The notes below the pieces were generated by a model. It searched no databases. It was given only the letters and a program-made list of their open reading frames with translations, and was not told where the DNA came from. A stretch of 14,738 nucleotides of DNA from Patescibacteria group bacterium (GTDB lineage: Bacteria > Patescibacteriota > Minisyncoccia > Phycocordibacterales > PALSA-1337), in the NCBI GenBank assembly GCA_004298345.1, contig SCTV01000025.1, forward strand, positions 1-14,738, written 5' to 3'. This document shows, piece by piece, positions 1 through 6,082 of this stretch; positions within the stretch are counted from its first letter, which is position 1, and the number at the start of each line of letters is the position of its first letter. Both the position numbers and the translations under genes were made by a program.

Positions 1-525
1 CTTAATAATCATAGATACCTCAAACTAAGAGAGGGTTATTTTTCCTTGTTTGCATGTAAACTGTTTGATGAGATAGAGGGAAGAGAGCACTATATTATTT
101 TTACAGATGAAACAAAGGGTGATGTCGCTTTTATGGCTAAAACAAAACATGAAAATATGGAGCAAATGGAGTTGTGTCAATTTGACGTAAAAGAATATCA
201 AGATAAAGATGATAAAGACTTCTTATCATATTTGGAATCAATTTCAAATAAACCTAAGGTAGGTACAAATCAGTACGGTCTAATAATTGCATTAAACCGT
301 GATGTCGAAATAAATCAATCCGAAATAAAAAAGTTAAACGATCTTTCCCAAAGACTTACACGAGGTGTGTTCGTGTGTTCTGCTGGGAGGGAGGATGGTG
401 AGAGTTCTACCATAGCTCGATGTCTTTATTTTGCTGGAGGTAGGCTGTTTTATGAGAATATCGTTGAAATCAGTAATGGAGGACATTATGATGTTCTTGT
501 CTATCAGGATATTATAATCAGTTAG
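1..525 (+). CDS. Unrecognised protein, 3' part of a gene cut by the window edge
   Basis: The reading frame is open from base 1 to the stop at 523-525. A TTG at 46 could start a 159-residue protein, but there is no stop upstream of it in the window, so the gene probably begins outside. The visible part is acidic and soluble, with no membrane segment. It contains a charged stretch rich in Asp and Lys in the first half and a C-terminal half with the segments GVFVCSAGRE and ARCLYFAGG. I do not recognise the family. The base composition is AT-rich like the other non-housekeeping genes here. No terminator follows it; the promoter-like repeat at 552-605 comes next. Confidence 0.65.
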   Translation, partial: LNNHRYLKLREGYFSLFACKLFDEIEGREHYIIFTDETKGDVAFMAKTKHENMEQMELCQFDVKEYQDKDDKDFLSYLESISNKPKVGTNQYGLIIALNRDVEINQSEIKKLNDLSQRLTRGVFVCSAGREDGESSTIARCLYFAGGRLFYENIVEISNGGHYDVLVYQDIIIS

Positions 526-551
526 ATTCAGTGGCAGTGTATATGCTTTTC

Positions 552-605
552 TATAATAATCCCTATGCTATAATATAATCCCTATGCTTATAATATAATC
601 CCTAC
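552..605 (+). promoter_or_regulatory. Tandem 17-20 bp repeat carrying repeated -10 boxes upstream of the glutaredoxin
   Basis: Nearly three copies of a unit built on TATAATATAATCCCTATGCT lie at 552-568, 569-588 and 589-605. The second and third copies each start with a perfect TATAAT (569-574 and 589-594). The first of these is preceded by TGC, which makes an extended -10 (TGnTATAAT); the second has TGCT before it. The array ends 21 nt before the glutaredoxin ATG. Staggered start sites or expression variation by repeat number are inferences; the repeat itself is directly visible. Confidence 0.6.
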
Positions 606-626
606 AAAATAATCCAAAAATCATCT

Positions 627-860
627 ATGAAAAAAGTAACTATTTATTCAACGCCGACATGCACCTATTGCAACATGGCGAAAGATTTCTTTAAGGAAAA
701 CAAGATTGCATATACGGAAATAAATGTGGCATCTGATCTTGAAAAGAGAAATGAGATGATTGAAAAGAGTGGGCAGATGGGGGTACCAGTTATTGATATA
801 GGGGGGCAAATTATGGTCGGCTTCAACAAGCCCGTTCTCGCAAAAGCTTTGGGACTCTAG
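627..860 (+). CDS. Glutaredoxin / NrdH-like thiol-disulfide oxidoreductase
   Basis: This 77-residue protein has a complete glutaredoxin fold signature: a beta strand, the redox motif C12-T-Y-C15, the cis-proline segment GVPVI (Pro54) and a GF pair at 65-66 as in the glutathione/thioredoxin-binding edge. The family reduces protein disulfides in the cytoplasm and can supply electrons to ribonucleotide reductase. Whether this one uses glutathione or thioredoxin reductase cannot be told, and no reductase gene is nearby. The length is normal for the NrdH/glutaredoxin-3 type. The gene stands alone between a promoter-like repeat and a strong terminator. No Shine-Dalgarno sequence precedes the ATG. 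Confidence 0.93.
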   Translation: MKKVTIYSTPTCTYCNMAKDFFKENKIAYTEINVASDLEKRNEMIEKSGQMGVPVIDIGGQIMVGFNKPVLAKALGL

Positions 861-870
861 AAGAGGGAAT

Positions 871-904
871 AAAAGCCCCGTGGCGTACTCGCCGCGGGGC
901 TTTT
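871..904 (+). terminator. Rho-independent terminator of the glutaredoxin gene
   Basis: A 15-bp stem with one G-T pair runs from 871-885 to 890-904, closed by a TACT loop. It starts with AAAAGCCCCG and ends with CGGGGCTTTT, so it can work in both directions. Its 3' arm (TACTCGCCGCGGGGC) is nearly the same as the hairpin at 5251-5280, so it also belongs to a repeat family. Confidence 0.88.
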
Positions 905-929
905 AAATTCAGGTAAAAATGGTATAGTC

Positions 930-959
930 TTGTCATAGACCTTTTGTGTCCTGTATAAA
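930..959 (+). promoter_or_regulatory. Likely promoter of the tRNA-Arg / murC / rsmI unit
   Basis: TTGTCA at 930-935 and TATAAA at 954-959 are 18 bp apart, close to the sigma-70 consensus. It lies just after the glutaredoxin terminator and about 110 bp before tRNA-Arg, and no better promoter is visible closer to the tRNA. Confidence 0.5.
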
Positions 960-961
960 TT

Positions 962-1062
962 CTCCCTTTGTAAAGGGAGCACCGACAGTACTCTGGCGTG
1001 GAGGGATTTGAAATTCAAAATCCTCCGACTCGAGTACTCGCTGCCTCCTTTAGCAAAGGAGG
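962..1062 (+). repeat. Cluster of four dyad-symmetry elements
   Basis: Four hairpin-forming dyads are packed into 100 bp of noncoding DNA. CTCCCTTT/AAAGGGAG lies at 962-979; GGAGG/CCTCC with inner TTTGAA/TTCAAA at 1000-1026; the palindrome CGAGTACTCG at 1031-1040; and CCTCCTTT/AAAGGAGG at 1044-1062. The first and last are sister sequences. They look like REP-type intergenic elements. CCTCCTTT also equals the usual 3' tail of 16S rRNA, which may be coincidence. Confidence 0.6.
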
Positions 1063-1072
1063 AACAAATTCA

Positions 1073-1148
1073 GTCCCCGTAGTTCAATTGGATAGAACGA
1101 ACCGTTCCTAATGGTTTGATGTCGGTTCAACTCCGGCCGGGGGCACCA
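1073..1148 (+). tRNA. tRNA-Arg(CCT)
   Basis: A full cloverleaf can be drawn. The acceptor GTCCCCG pairs with CGGGGGC (1138-1144); the D stem is GTTC/GAAC; the anticodon stem AACCG/TGGTT holds loop TTCCTAA with anticodon CCT; the variable loop is TGAT; the T stem GTCGG/CCGGC encloses TTCAACT. Discriminator A1145 is followed by an encoded CCA (1146-1148). It reads the rare Arg codon AGG. murC begins 10 nt after the CCA. Confidence 0.93.
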
Positions 1149-1158
1149 CCATATCTTT

Positions 1159-2460
1159 ATGCCCCAACTTAACCTAGAAAAAATCAAAAAAGTTTATTTC
1201 ATCGGTATCGGCGGTATCGGTGTATCTGCTATTGCCCGTATGATGGCGCTTTCTGGAAAAGAAGTGCGTGGCTCAGATATGAGTCTCTCAGAAGTGACCC
1301 ATGATCTTACTCAGCTTGGGATACGAATAGACCACGGTCAGTCGATAGATTTGATACCAAAAGGTACTGAGCTCGTGATCTATACTATTGCGGTAGCAAC
1401 ATTCGATCCAAAACTTATCGAAGCAATCGACGCTCGAGGTATTCCACGAAAAACCTACCCAGAAATGCTTGGTATTATTTCTGCTGATCGCTTTACCATT
1501 GCTATTTCAGGTACTCACGGCAAGACAACGACCACTGCCATGACCGCCAAAGTATTTCTTGATACCGGCCTTGATCCGACCGTGATCGTCGGCTCATTTC
1601 TGAAAGATCAAAAGAGTAATTTTATTGCCGGCAAGAGCAAATATTTCATAGTCGAAGCGTGCGAATATCGTCGCTCATTTTTGAATCTCACCCCAACGAT
1701 TTTAGTCATCACAAACATAGACAACGACCATCTCGACTATTATAAAGACATGGCGGATATTCAAAGTGCATTTACAGAGTTAGTCTCAAAGATACCTCCA
1801 CACGGTGCGGTTATTTGTGACCCAAATGATCCGACAGTCGCTCCAGTTATCAAAAATGCGCCATGTAAAATTATCGACTATACCGGCTATCTGTATCCAA
1901 ACATTGCTCTCAAGGTACCCGGTATGCATAACAAAAAGAATGCCGCCGCTGTCTCTGCGATCGCTGATTTGACGGGTATATCAGAGCGGGCTACAAAGGC
2001 TTCTCTGGAGACATTTTCAGGTACTTGGCGTCGCTTTGAGTACAAAGGCATCTCAGCTTCGGGAGCGATTGTCTACGATGATTATGGCCATCATCCGACC
2101 GAAATACAGGCCACTTTGGCAGGCGCCAGAGAGCTATTTAAAAAAGAGCGAATTATCGTGGTTTTCCAGCCCCATCTCTATAGTCGTACCAAAGATCACC
2201 GGGCTCATTTTGGGATGAGTTTTAAGGATGCAGACATGGTGATACTTCCTCCAATATATCCAGCCCGTGAAGTATTTGATCCAAGTATCACATCTGATAT
2301 GGTGATGGCTGAAATAAATAAAAATGGAGGCAAGGCAAAAGCTGTCGCGGATTTTAATGAAGCGCTCGCCTTACTCAAAAAGGAAGCCAAAAAGGGTGAT
2401 GTGATTATGACCATGGGTGCGGGTGATGTGTATACGATAGGGGAAGCATTTCTTAAATAA
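1159..2460 (+). CDS. murC: UDP-N-acetylmuramate--L-alanine ligase MurC
   Basis: MurC adds L-alanine to UDP-MurNAc with ATP, the first step of the peptidoglycan stem peptide, in the cytoplasm. The 433 residues show all three Mur ligase domains. The N-terminal UDP-binding Rossmann domain carries GIGGIG at 16-21. The central ATPase domain has the P-loop GTHGKTTTT at 118-126, then EACEYRRSF and NIDNDHLDYY. The C-terminal domain has DDYGHHPTEI near 315. It is somewhat shorter than typical MurC (about 450-490). The ATG lies 10 nt after tRNA-Arg with no Shine-Dalgarno sequence, so the mRNA is probably released by tRNA 3' processing. rsmI follows after 7 nt, probably in the same transcript. Confidence 0.96.
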   Translation: MPQLNLEKIKKVYFIGIGGIGVSAIARMMALSGKEVRGSDMSLSEVTHDLTQLGIRIDHGQSIDLIPKGTELVIYTIAVATFDPKLIEAIDARGIPRKTYPEMLGIISADRFTIAISGTHGKTTTTAMTAKVFLDTGLDPTVIVGSFLKDQKSNFIAGKSKYFIVEACEYRRSFLNLTPTILVITNIDNDHLDYYKDMADIQSAFTELVSKIPPHGAVICDPNDPTVAPVIKNAPCKIIDYTGYLYPNIALKVPGMHNKKNAAAVSAIADLTGISERATKASLETFSGTWRRFEYKGISASGAIVYDDYGHHPTEIQATLAGARELFKKERIIVVFQPHLYSRTKDHRAHFGMSFKDADMVILPPIYPAREVFDPSITSDMVMAEINKNGGKAKAVADFNEALALLKKEAKKGDVIMTMGAGDVYTIGEAFLK

Positions 2461-2467
2461 AAATAAA

Positions 2468-3157
2468 ATGTCCACTCTTTATATCGTCGCGACACCCATA
2501 GGCAACCTCAAAGACATTACTTTTCGAGCTGTAGAAGTTTTGAAAACTGTCGACTGTATTTTGTGTGAAGACACTCGTACCACAAAAGTATTGTTAAATG
2601 CGTATGACATTCATGTACCCACGATGAGCTATCACTCTCAAAGTGCCTTGTCTCGTAGCGATGAAATAATTCAAATACTCAAAGATGGTAAAAATCTCGC
2701 ATTGGTGTCAGACGCAGGTACTCCATGTATTTCTGACCCAGGCTCCGCCTTGCTTTCCTTGGTGCGAAAAGAATGTGCTCCCGACGAGGTTGCTATTGTG
2801 CCCATCCCTGGAGCATCTGCTTTTATGACGCTACTTTCAGCTGGCGGACTCGATACGAGCGAGTTTGTTTTTCTCGGATTCCTCCCGCACAAAAAAGGTA
2901 GAGAAACTTTGTTCAAAGAAATCGCTGGTTCATCGCGTACCATGATTTTTTATGAATCTCCACATCGGATTATAAAAACACTTACTTCGCTTGCTGGTGT
3001 ACTTTCTGACAGCCCTCGAAAAGTTTTAATCGGAAGGGAACTCACAAAAATATTCGAGCAAATTATTTCAGGTACTGCATCCGAGATGCTGGCCTATTTT
3101 GAGAAAAATCCTGACAAAGTACGAGGAGAATTTGTGGTCGCAGTGGAAGCGGTTTAA
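2468..3157 (+). CDS. rsmI: 16S rRNA (cytidine1402-2'-O)-methyltransferase RsmI
   Basis: RsmI uses S-adenosylmethionine to methylate the ribose of C1402 in the decoding centre of 16S rRNA. The tetrapyrrole-methylase fold is clear: the N-terminal strand and loop TLYIVATPIGNLKDI, then LCEDTRTT around 32-39, VSDAGTPCISDPG at 80-92, PGASAFMTLLSAGG, and the FYESPHRI and GRELTKIFE segments. At 229 residues it stops right after the catalytic fold; E. coli RsmI has about 286, so the C-terminal extension is missing. It follows murC by 7 nt with no Shine-Dalgarno sequence, so translation may be coupled or leaderless-like. Confidence 0.95.
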   Translation: MSTLYIVATPIGNLKDITFRAVEVLKTVDCILCEDTRTTKVLLNAYDIHVPTMSYHSQSALSRSDEIIQILKDGKNLALVSDAGTPCISDPGSALLSLVRKECAPDEVAIVPIPGASAFMTLLSAGGLDTSEFVFLGFLPHKKGRETLFKEIAGSSRTMIFYESPHRIIKTLTSLAGVLSDSPRKVLIGRELTKIFEQIISGTASEMLAYFEKNPDKVRGEFVVAVEAV

Positions 3158-3168
3158 ATGGTTTGTTG

Positions 3169-3182
3169 TATACTATAGTATA
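3169..3182. promoter_or_regulatory. 14-bp palindrome with -10 boxes before the gene at 3192
   Basis: TATACTATAGTATA is a perfect 14-bp palindrome. It contains several overlapping -10-like hexamers (TATACT, TATAGT, and TATAGA just beyond). The TATAGA at 3179-3184 ends 7 nt before the ATG. A similar imperfect dyad (3604-3619) precedes the gene at 3640, which suggests a common operator or only a shared AT-rich promoter style. Confidence 0.45.
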
Positions 3183-3191
3183 GAGGCACCT

Positions 3192-3485
3192 ATGAACATC
3201 CAGAAGGGCACGATAGAGCGCCTGCTTCGGAATGAGTGGTATGACCTCGCTTTGCACTATGTCTACGATTTACCAGTCTCAACCATGGCCGAAAGATACA
3301 GAAAAGATAGTTACCTGGTCTGTATTATTGTCGGGTCACTCAAGAAAGACACCGCAGATGACACTCTCGTAGCAAGTCGAGCAGCATATTTCCTTTCTGA
3401 AGTAGAGCCACAAAGCAGATCAAGAAAAAGGGCATACTTGGACGGGCCGATTGCGGTTATGCGTATCAAGTATCGGCTTTTTTAA
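3192..3485 (+). CDS. Small hypothetical protein, possibly with a helix-turn-helix
   Basis: I chose the ATG at 3192, giving 97 residues. The frame is open further upstream, to an ATG at 3099 inside rsmI, but the promoter-like palindrome and a short GAGG (3183-3186, 5 nt before the ATG) favour 3192. The protein is basic and has no membrane segment. The stretch ALHYVYDLPVSTMAERYRKD (residues 20-39) resembles the helix-turn-helix of sigma region 4 or related DNA-binding proteins, but this is weak pattern matching. The C-terminus is Arg/Lys-rich. The last codons overlap a terminator-like hairpin at 3446-3483. Not recognised as a named family. Confidence 0.6.
   Translation: MNIQKGTIERLLRNEWYDLALHYVYDLPVSTMAERYRKDSYLVCIIVGSLKKDTADDTLVASRAAYFLSEVEPQSRSRKRAYLDGPIAVMRIKYRLF
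3446..3483 (+). terminator. Terminator-like hairpin inside the end of the gene at 3192
   Basis: GCCGAT at 3446-3451 pairs with ATCGGC at 3472-3477 and is followed by six T residues. The loop is long (20 nt), so it is weaker than the hairpin 20 bp downstream. It overlaps the last 13 codons of the reading frame. Confidence 0.4.
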
Positions 3486-3502
3486 CGGTAACCACTAACA
3501 CG

Positions 3503-3525
3503 ACTCTCCTCAGGAGAGTTTTTTT
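3503..3525 (+). terminator. Rho-independent terminator
   Basis: ACTCTCC (3503-3509) pairs with GGAGAGT (3513-3519) around a TCA loop; the T run extends to 3525. It ends the transcript of the gene at 3192 and separates it from the next promoter. Confidence 0.85.
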
Positions 3526-3587
3526 AGTCCATGTGAACGCTGAGAACTCAAAATTCTTATTTTGTTTTACCTGTGGATAACGGTTTC

Positions 3588-3619
3588 TTGCAATTTTACT
3601 GTATACTATCTGTATAGTA
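3588..3619 (+). promoter_or_regulatory. Promoter with interrupted palindrome before the gene at 3640
   Basis: TTGCAA at 3588-3593 is followed 19 bp later by TATAGT (3613-3618). A second -10-like TATACT is at 3602-3607. TACTAT (3604-3609) and ATAGTA (3614-3619) form a dyad with a 4-bp spacer, similar to the palindrome at 3169-3182. Confidence 0.45.
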
Positions 3620-3639
3620 ATAACTTTCGATTTATTTTT

Positions 3640-3876
3640 ATGACAAGACAACAAGCGCTCGGGGTGATTGGTTTGTGGACAATAATTCTTCCTTTTTTTG
3701 GTATTCCAAACACCTGGAAACTTAATCTCGTAATACTTACTGGTGTGGTAATTCTCGTTCTCTATTGGCACATGAGAAAAGAATCTCAATCTGTACCAAC
3801 GGCACAGGATACTCGTGTCGCTGATTTTGTAGAAAATACTATGGTCCAAAAAACTAATTCTACTGATACTCAATAA
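3640..3876 (+). CDS. Small protein with two membrane helices, function unknown
   Basis: The 78 residues contain two hydrophobic segments, about 7-22 (LGVIGLWTIILPFFGI) and 28-44 (LNLVILTGVVILVLYW), joined by a short loop with Gly, Pro and Asn. A polar Ser/Thr/Gln-rich tail of about 33 residues follows. Both ends probably lie on the same side of the membrane. The ATG at 3640 is chosen because the promoter lies just before it; the frame extends upstream to 3562, across the promoter. The anchored glycoside hydrolase starts 17 nt after the stop, so the two are probably cotranscribed. I recognise no family. Confidence 0.65.
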   Translation: MTRQQALGVIGLWTIILPFFGIPNTWKLNLVILTGVVILVLYWHMRKESQSVPTAQDTRVADFVENTMVQKTNSTDTQ

Positions 3877-3893
3877 CTTTTATCAATCACTAG

Positions 3894-5111
3894 ATGCTAT
3901 TTTTGAGCAGATACAAGCGACATGGACATGAGAAAGGAACAGTCGCTTTTGTTTTGCTCTGTCTTTTAGGAGTCATTTTTTTTGGTTTTGTGGTTTTTTC
4001 ATATATCGGCGGTCCAGAACTCTTTTCCTATCATTACCAAGCGTCGTTGCATGAGTCAGCTTTTGTGCCCGAGCTAGAAACTCCAAAGGAAAGAGTGGTA
4101 CAGTATGTCCCGACTCCTTCTGCAGTAAAGGGTATCTATATGACCGGCTGGATAGCGGGTAGCCGTAAACTGCGACAGCCACTTCTCGATATTATTGATA
4201 CGACAGAAATCAACTCAGTGGTCATTGACATCAAGGATTATACCGGCCGAATCTCCTTTGCCATGAAAAATGACGCAGTGAAAAATCTCGGCTCATCAGA
4301 AAATCGCATTACTGATATCGAGGAGCTGATCGATACACTTCATGCAAAAGGGGTTTATGTGATCGGTCGAATCTCTTCTTTTCAGGATGCATATTTGGTA
4401 GCTAAAAGACCGGAGCTTGCGGTTCGTCGCAAAAGTGACGGCGGAGTTTGGAAAGATACAAAGGGTATCAGCTGGCTTGATCCTGGCTCGACGGAGGTTT
4501 GGAATTATTTGGTAGACATTGGTACTGAGGCACACAAGATTGGTTTTGATGAGCTTAACTTTGATTATATCCGCTTTCCGTCAGACGGTAATATGAAAGA
4601 TATTGCATATCCGTATAGCAAGGATCGGCCGAAGCCTCTGGTTATCAAAGATTTCAATATGTATGTACGAGAGAAACTTGGAGACAGTGGGGCGGTACTC
4701 TCGGCTGATCTTTTTGGAATGACTACGACCAACAAGGACGATTTGAACATTGGCCAGGTACTCGAAAATGCGCTCCCATATTTTGATTACGTGGCTCCAA
4801 TGGTTTACCCATCTCATTATCCTACTGGTTTTAATAATTATAAAAATCCTGCCCAAAAGCCATATGAGGTGGTCAAATATTCTATGGATAAAGCGGTGGC
4901 TCGGGCGGTCGTTGCTACCACTAGTCCACTCAAGCTTCGTCCTTGGCTTCAGGACTTTAGTCTCGGTGCTATCTATACTCCGGAAATGGTGCGCGCTCAG
5001 ATACAGGCTACTTATGATTCTGGTTTGACGAGCTGGCTACTTTGGAATGCATCAAATAGGTACACGGTGGGGGCGCTCGAGAGGGAACAGGCCCATATTT
5101 CGGCACCTTGA
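3894..5111 (+). CDS. Membrane-anchored putative glycoside hydrolase (DUF4015 type)
   Basis: The 405-residue protein has a basic N-terminus and one membrane helix at about 16-37, then a linker and a large extracytoplasmic domain from about 78. The order of motifs fits the DUF4015 putative glycoside hydrolase family (a TIM-barrel related to alpha-amylase-like enzymes): GIYMTGWIAGS, VVIDIKDYTG, GVYVIGRISSF, FDYIRFPSDG, DLFGMTT, VAPMVYPSHY and a final SWLLWNASNRY. The aspartates in VIDIKDY and FDYIRFPSD are candidates for the acid/base and nucleophile positions of such barrels. The substrate is unknown; a role in envelope polysaccharide is an inference. The family is common and N-terminally anchored in this bacterial group. 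Confidence 0.85.
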   Translation: MLFLSRYKRHGHEKGTVAFVLLCLLGVIFFGFVVFSYIGGPELFSYHYQASLHESAFVPELETPKERVVQYVPTPSAVKGIYMTGWIAGSRKLRQPLLDIIDTTEINSVVIDIKDYTGRISFAMKNDAVKNLGSSENRITDIEELIDTLHAKGVYVIGRISSFQDAYLVAKRPELAVRRKSDGGVWKDTKGISWLDPGSTEVWNYLVDIGTEAHKIGFDELNFDYIRFPSDGNMKDIAYPYSKDRPKPLVIKDFNMYVREKLGDSGAVLSADLFGMTTTNKDDLNIGQVLENALPYFDYVAPMVYPSHYPTGFNNYKNPAQKPYEVVKYSMDKAVARAVVATTSPLKLRPWLQDFSLGAIYTPEMVRAQIQATYDSGLTSWLLWNASNRYTVGALEREQAHISAP

Positions 5112-5175
5112 GTGTGATGAAAAAACTGAAAATCACAAAAACCGCATTTTCATAAAAGCTCTCAACAGAGCCATA

Positions 5176-5208
5176 TTAAACGGCTCATTAGCTTAATGAG
5201 CCGTTTAA
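5176..5208. terminator. Long perfect hairpin after the glycoside hydrolase gene
   Basis: TTAAACGGCTCATTA at 5176-5190 pairs perfectly with TAATGAGCCGTTTAA at 5194-5208 around a GCT loop, a 15-bp stem. It lies 65 bp after the stop codon. The T run is short, so it may act as a terminator or as an mRNA 3'-end stabiliser. A smaller hairpin GGCTA/TAGCC follows at 5227-5239. Confidence 0.65.
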
Positions 5209-5250
5209 ACCTAGCTCTTGGCCTATGGCTAATCTAGCCCAATCTTGAAT

Positions 5251-5332
5251 CCCCGCAGCAGAGAGTACTCGCTACGGGGCAGGCACGAATCGTAAATATT
5301 ACTTGTCCCGCCGAAGCTTTTAGCGAAGGGGG
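5251..5332. repeat. Intergenic hairpin repeats related to the glutaredoxin terminator
   Basis: CCCCG (5251-5255) pairs with CGGGG (5275-5279), with inner AGC/GCT and GAG/CTC pairs around a loop that contains TACTC. The 3' arm TACTCGCTACGGGGC matches the glutaredoxin terminator arm (890s) at 13 of 15 bases. A second imperfect dyad (CCGAAGC and GCGAAGG around TTTTA) lies at 5311-5329. The 5112-5349 gap holds these elements and the 5176 hairpin, with no gene visible. Confidence 0.55.
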
Positions 5333-5349
5333 AAATCTACTCCAAATCC

Positions 5350-5377
5350 TTGGTTTTTCTGATTTTTGTGCTATAAT
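5350..5377 (+). promoter_or_regulatory. Promoter predicting a leaderless mRNA for the gene at 5384
   Basis: TTGGTT at 5350-5355 and TATAAT at 5372-5377 are 16 bp apart, and TGC precedes the -10 box (extended -10). The ATG begins 7 nt after the end of TATAAT, where transcription should start. Confidence 0.7.
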
Positions 5378-5383
5378 CGTCTG

Positions 5384-5647
5384 ATGAATCCAGAAGATAA
5401 AGTTTTATTGAGGGAAGTACTTGAAATATCAAAGGAGAATCAGAAGATTCTCGCGAAACTTCAACGTACCAACCGTTGGTCTGCCTTTTTTAAGATCATC
5501 TACTGGGCGTTCATTATTGTAGCAGCGGGTGGAGCATATTATGCTATCAAGCCGTATGCTGATCAGCTCGGGGATACCTATACTGGATTTAAAACTGAGT
5601 TAGATGGAGTTCATTCGGTCACGAGTAAATTTTTAGGTACTAAGTAA
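5384..5647 (+). CDS. Small single-pass membrane protein with N-terminal coiled coil
   Basis: The ATG at 5384 is chosen over the in-frame ATG at 5366 because the -10 box at 5372-5377 lies between them. The 87 residues start with a charged helical stretch (2-30, rich in Glu, Lys, Leu) likely to form a coiled coil. A membrane helix follows at about 34-54 (FFKIIYWAFIIVAAGGAYYA), then a polar tail with KPYADQLGDTY. Proteins of this shape are frequent in Parcubacteria, but I know no function. It is alone between repeats and tRNA-Phe. Confidence 0.7.
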   Translation: MNPEDKVLLREVLEISKENQKILAKLQRTNRWSAFFKIIYWAFIIVAAGGAYYAIKPYADQLGDTYTGFKTELDGVHSVTSKFLGTK

Positions 5648-5708
5648 GGGTTTTTAAATTTAGTTTAGCCCTAAAACGTAGTACCGTTCGGTCGAGAAAA
5701 TTTTTTTA

Positions 5709-5781
5709 GCCAAGATAGCTCAGTTGGTAGAGCGCTCCCCTGAAGAGGGATAGGTCCCCAGTTCGAATCTGGGTCTTGGCA
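5709..5781 (+). tRNA. tRNA-Phe(GAA)
   Basis: The acceptor GCCAAGA pairs with TCTTGGC (5774-5780). The D stem is GCTC/GAGC. The anticodon stem CTCCC/GGGAT has its outer pair mismatched and a loop CTGAAGA with anticodon GAA. The T stem CCCAG/CTGGG encloses TTCGAAT. The discriminator is A5781 and CCA is not encoded (CAAAA follows). The 3' third of the gene is repeated in inverted orientation 26 nt downstream. Confidence 0.93.
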
Positions 5782-5826
5782 CAAAAACGAGTGCAAGGAG
5801 TTCTTTGCCAAGACCCAGATTCGAAC
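5761..5826. repeat. Perfect 21-bp inverted repeat of the tRNA-Phe 3' end
   Basis: Bases 5806-5826 are the exact reverse complement of 5761-5781, which covers the T loop, the T stem 3' side, the acceptor 3' strand and the discriminator of tRNA-Phe. The spacer is 24 nt. In RNA the downstream copy would form a 21-bp duplex with the tRNA 3' end. Confidence 0.85.
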
Positions 5827-6058
5827 GTGGAAAGGGGTCGGGTGAGAAAGCGTGGGAACGCTTTCGCAAGACCTTGAGCGCTTTGTATGCTCAAAGAGAG
5901 CGAAAGGTGTACAGTTCCTGTAAGGAAGACGGCGTTTTTCCCGTGGGGGGAAGTAGGAAACCTTGGCATATCGGTAGATGATGTGCACCTGTAGACGGGG
6001 TTTCTAAAGCGCAGAAATAAAAAACGAAAGTCAAAGACTTTCGTTTTTTATTTTGAGC
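5827..6058 (+). other. Noncoding segment with a chain of hairpins after tRNA-Phe
   Basis: No convincing gene is present on either strand. The plus strand can fold into consecutive hairpins: GAAAGCGT/ACGCTTTC with loop GGGA (5846-5865), enclosed by GGTC/GACC; TTGAGC/GCTCAA (5874-5894); TTCC/GGAA (5914-5927); and an 18-bp perfect stem at 6015-6053 with loop AAA. The segment 5960-6010 has D-arm-like and anticodon-arm-like pieces (ATCGGTAGATGATG, CCTGTAGACGGGG) but no cloverleaf closes. It could be a decayed tRNA region or a small structured RNA. Confidence 0.4.
6015..6053. terminator. 18-bp perfect hairpin, possible bidirectional terminator
   Basis: Bases 6015-6032 pair perfectly with 6036-6053 around an AAA loop. 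The arms contain six A and six T residues, so the element could end transcription from either side. It sits inside the tRNA-like remnant region. Confidence 0.55.
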
Positions 6059-6082
6059 AGTTCGATTCTGGTCTCGGCACAT
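6059..6082 (+). pseudogene. Degenerate copy of a tRNA 3' end
   Basis: AGTTCGATTCTGGTCTCGGC plus ACA (6059-6081) matches the tRNA-Phe 3' end (5760-5783) with two substitutions and one missing base. It has a T-loop-like TTCGATT and an acceptor-like TCTCGGC, but no matching 5' acceptor strand (GCCGAGA) occurs upstream, so this is not an intact tRNA. Confidence 0.5.

Noticed and set aside
5671..6082. Three overlapping minus-strand reading frames of 63-105 codons
   Set aside because: They cover tRNA-Phe, its inverted copy and the hairpins; the products are the antisense of tRNA sequence.
5955..6082. An intact intron-containing tRNA with anticodon GTA
   Set aside because: The loop CTGTAGA is there, but the flanking strands do not pair and no 5' acceptor strand matches TCTCGGC.
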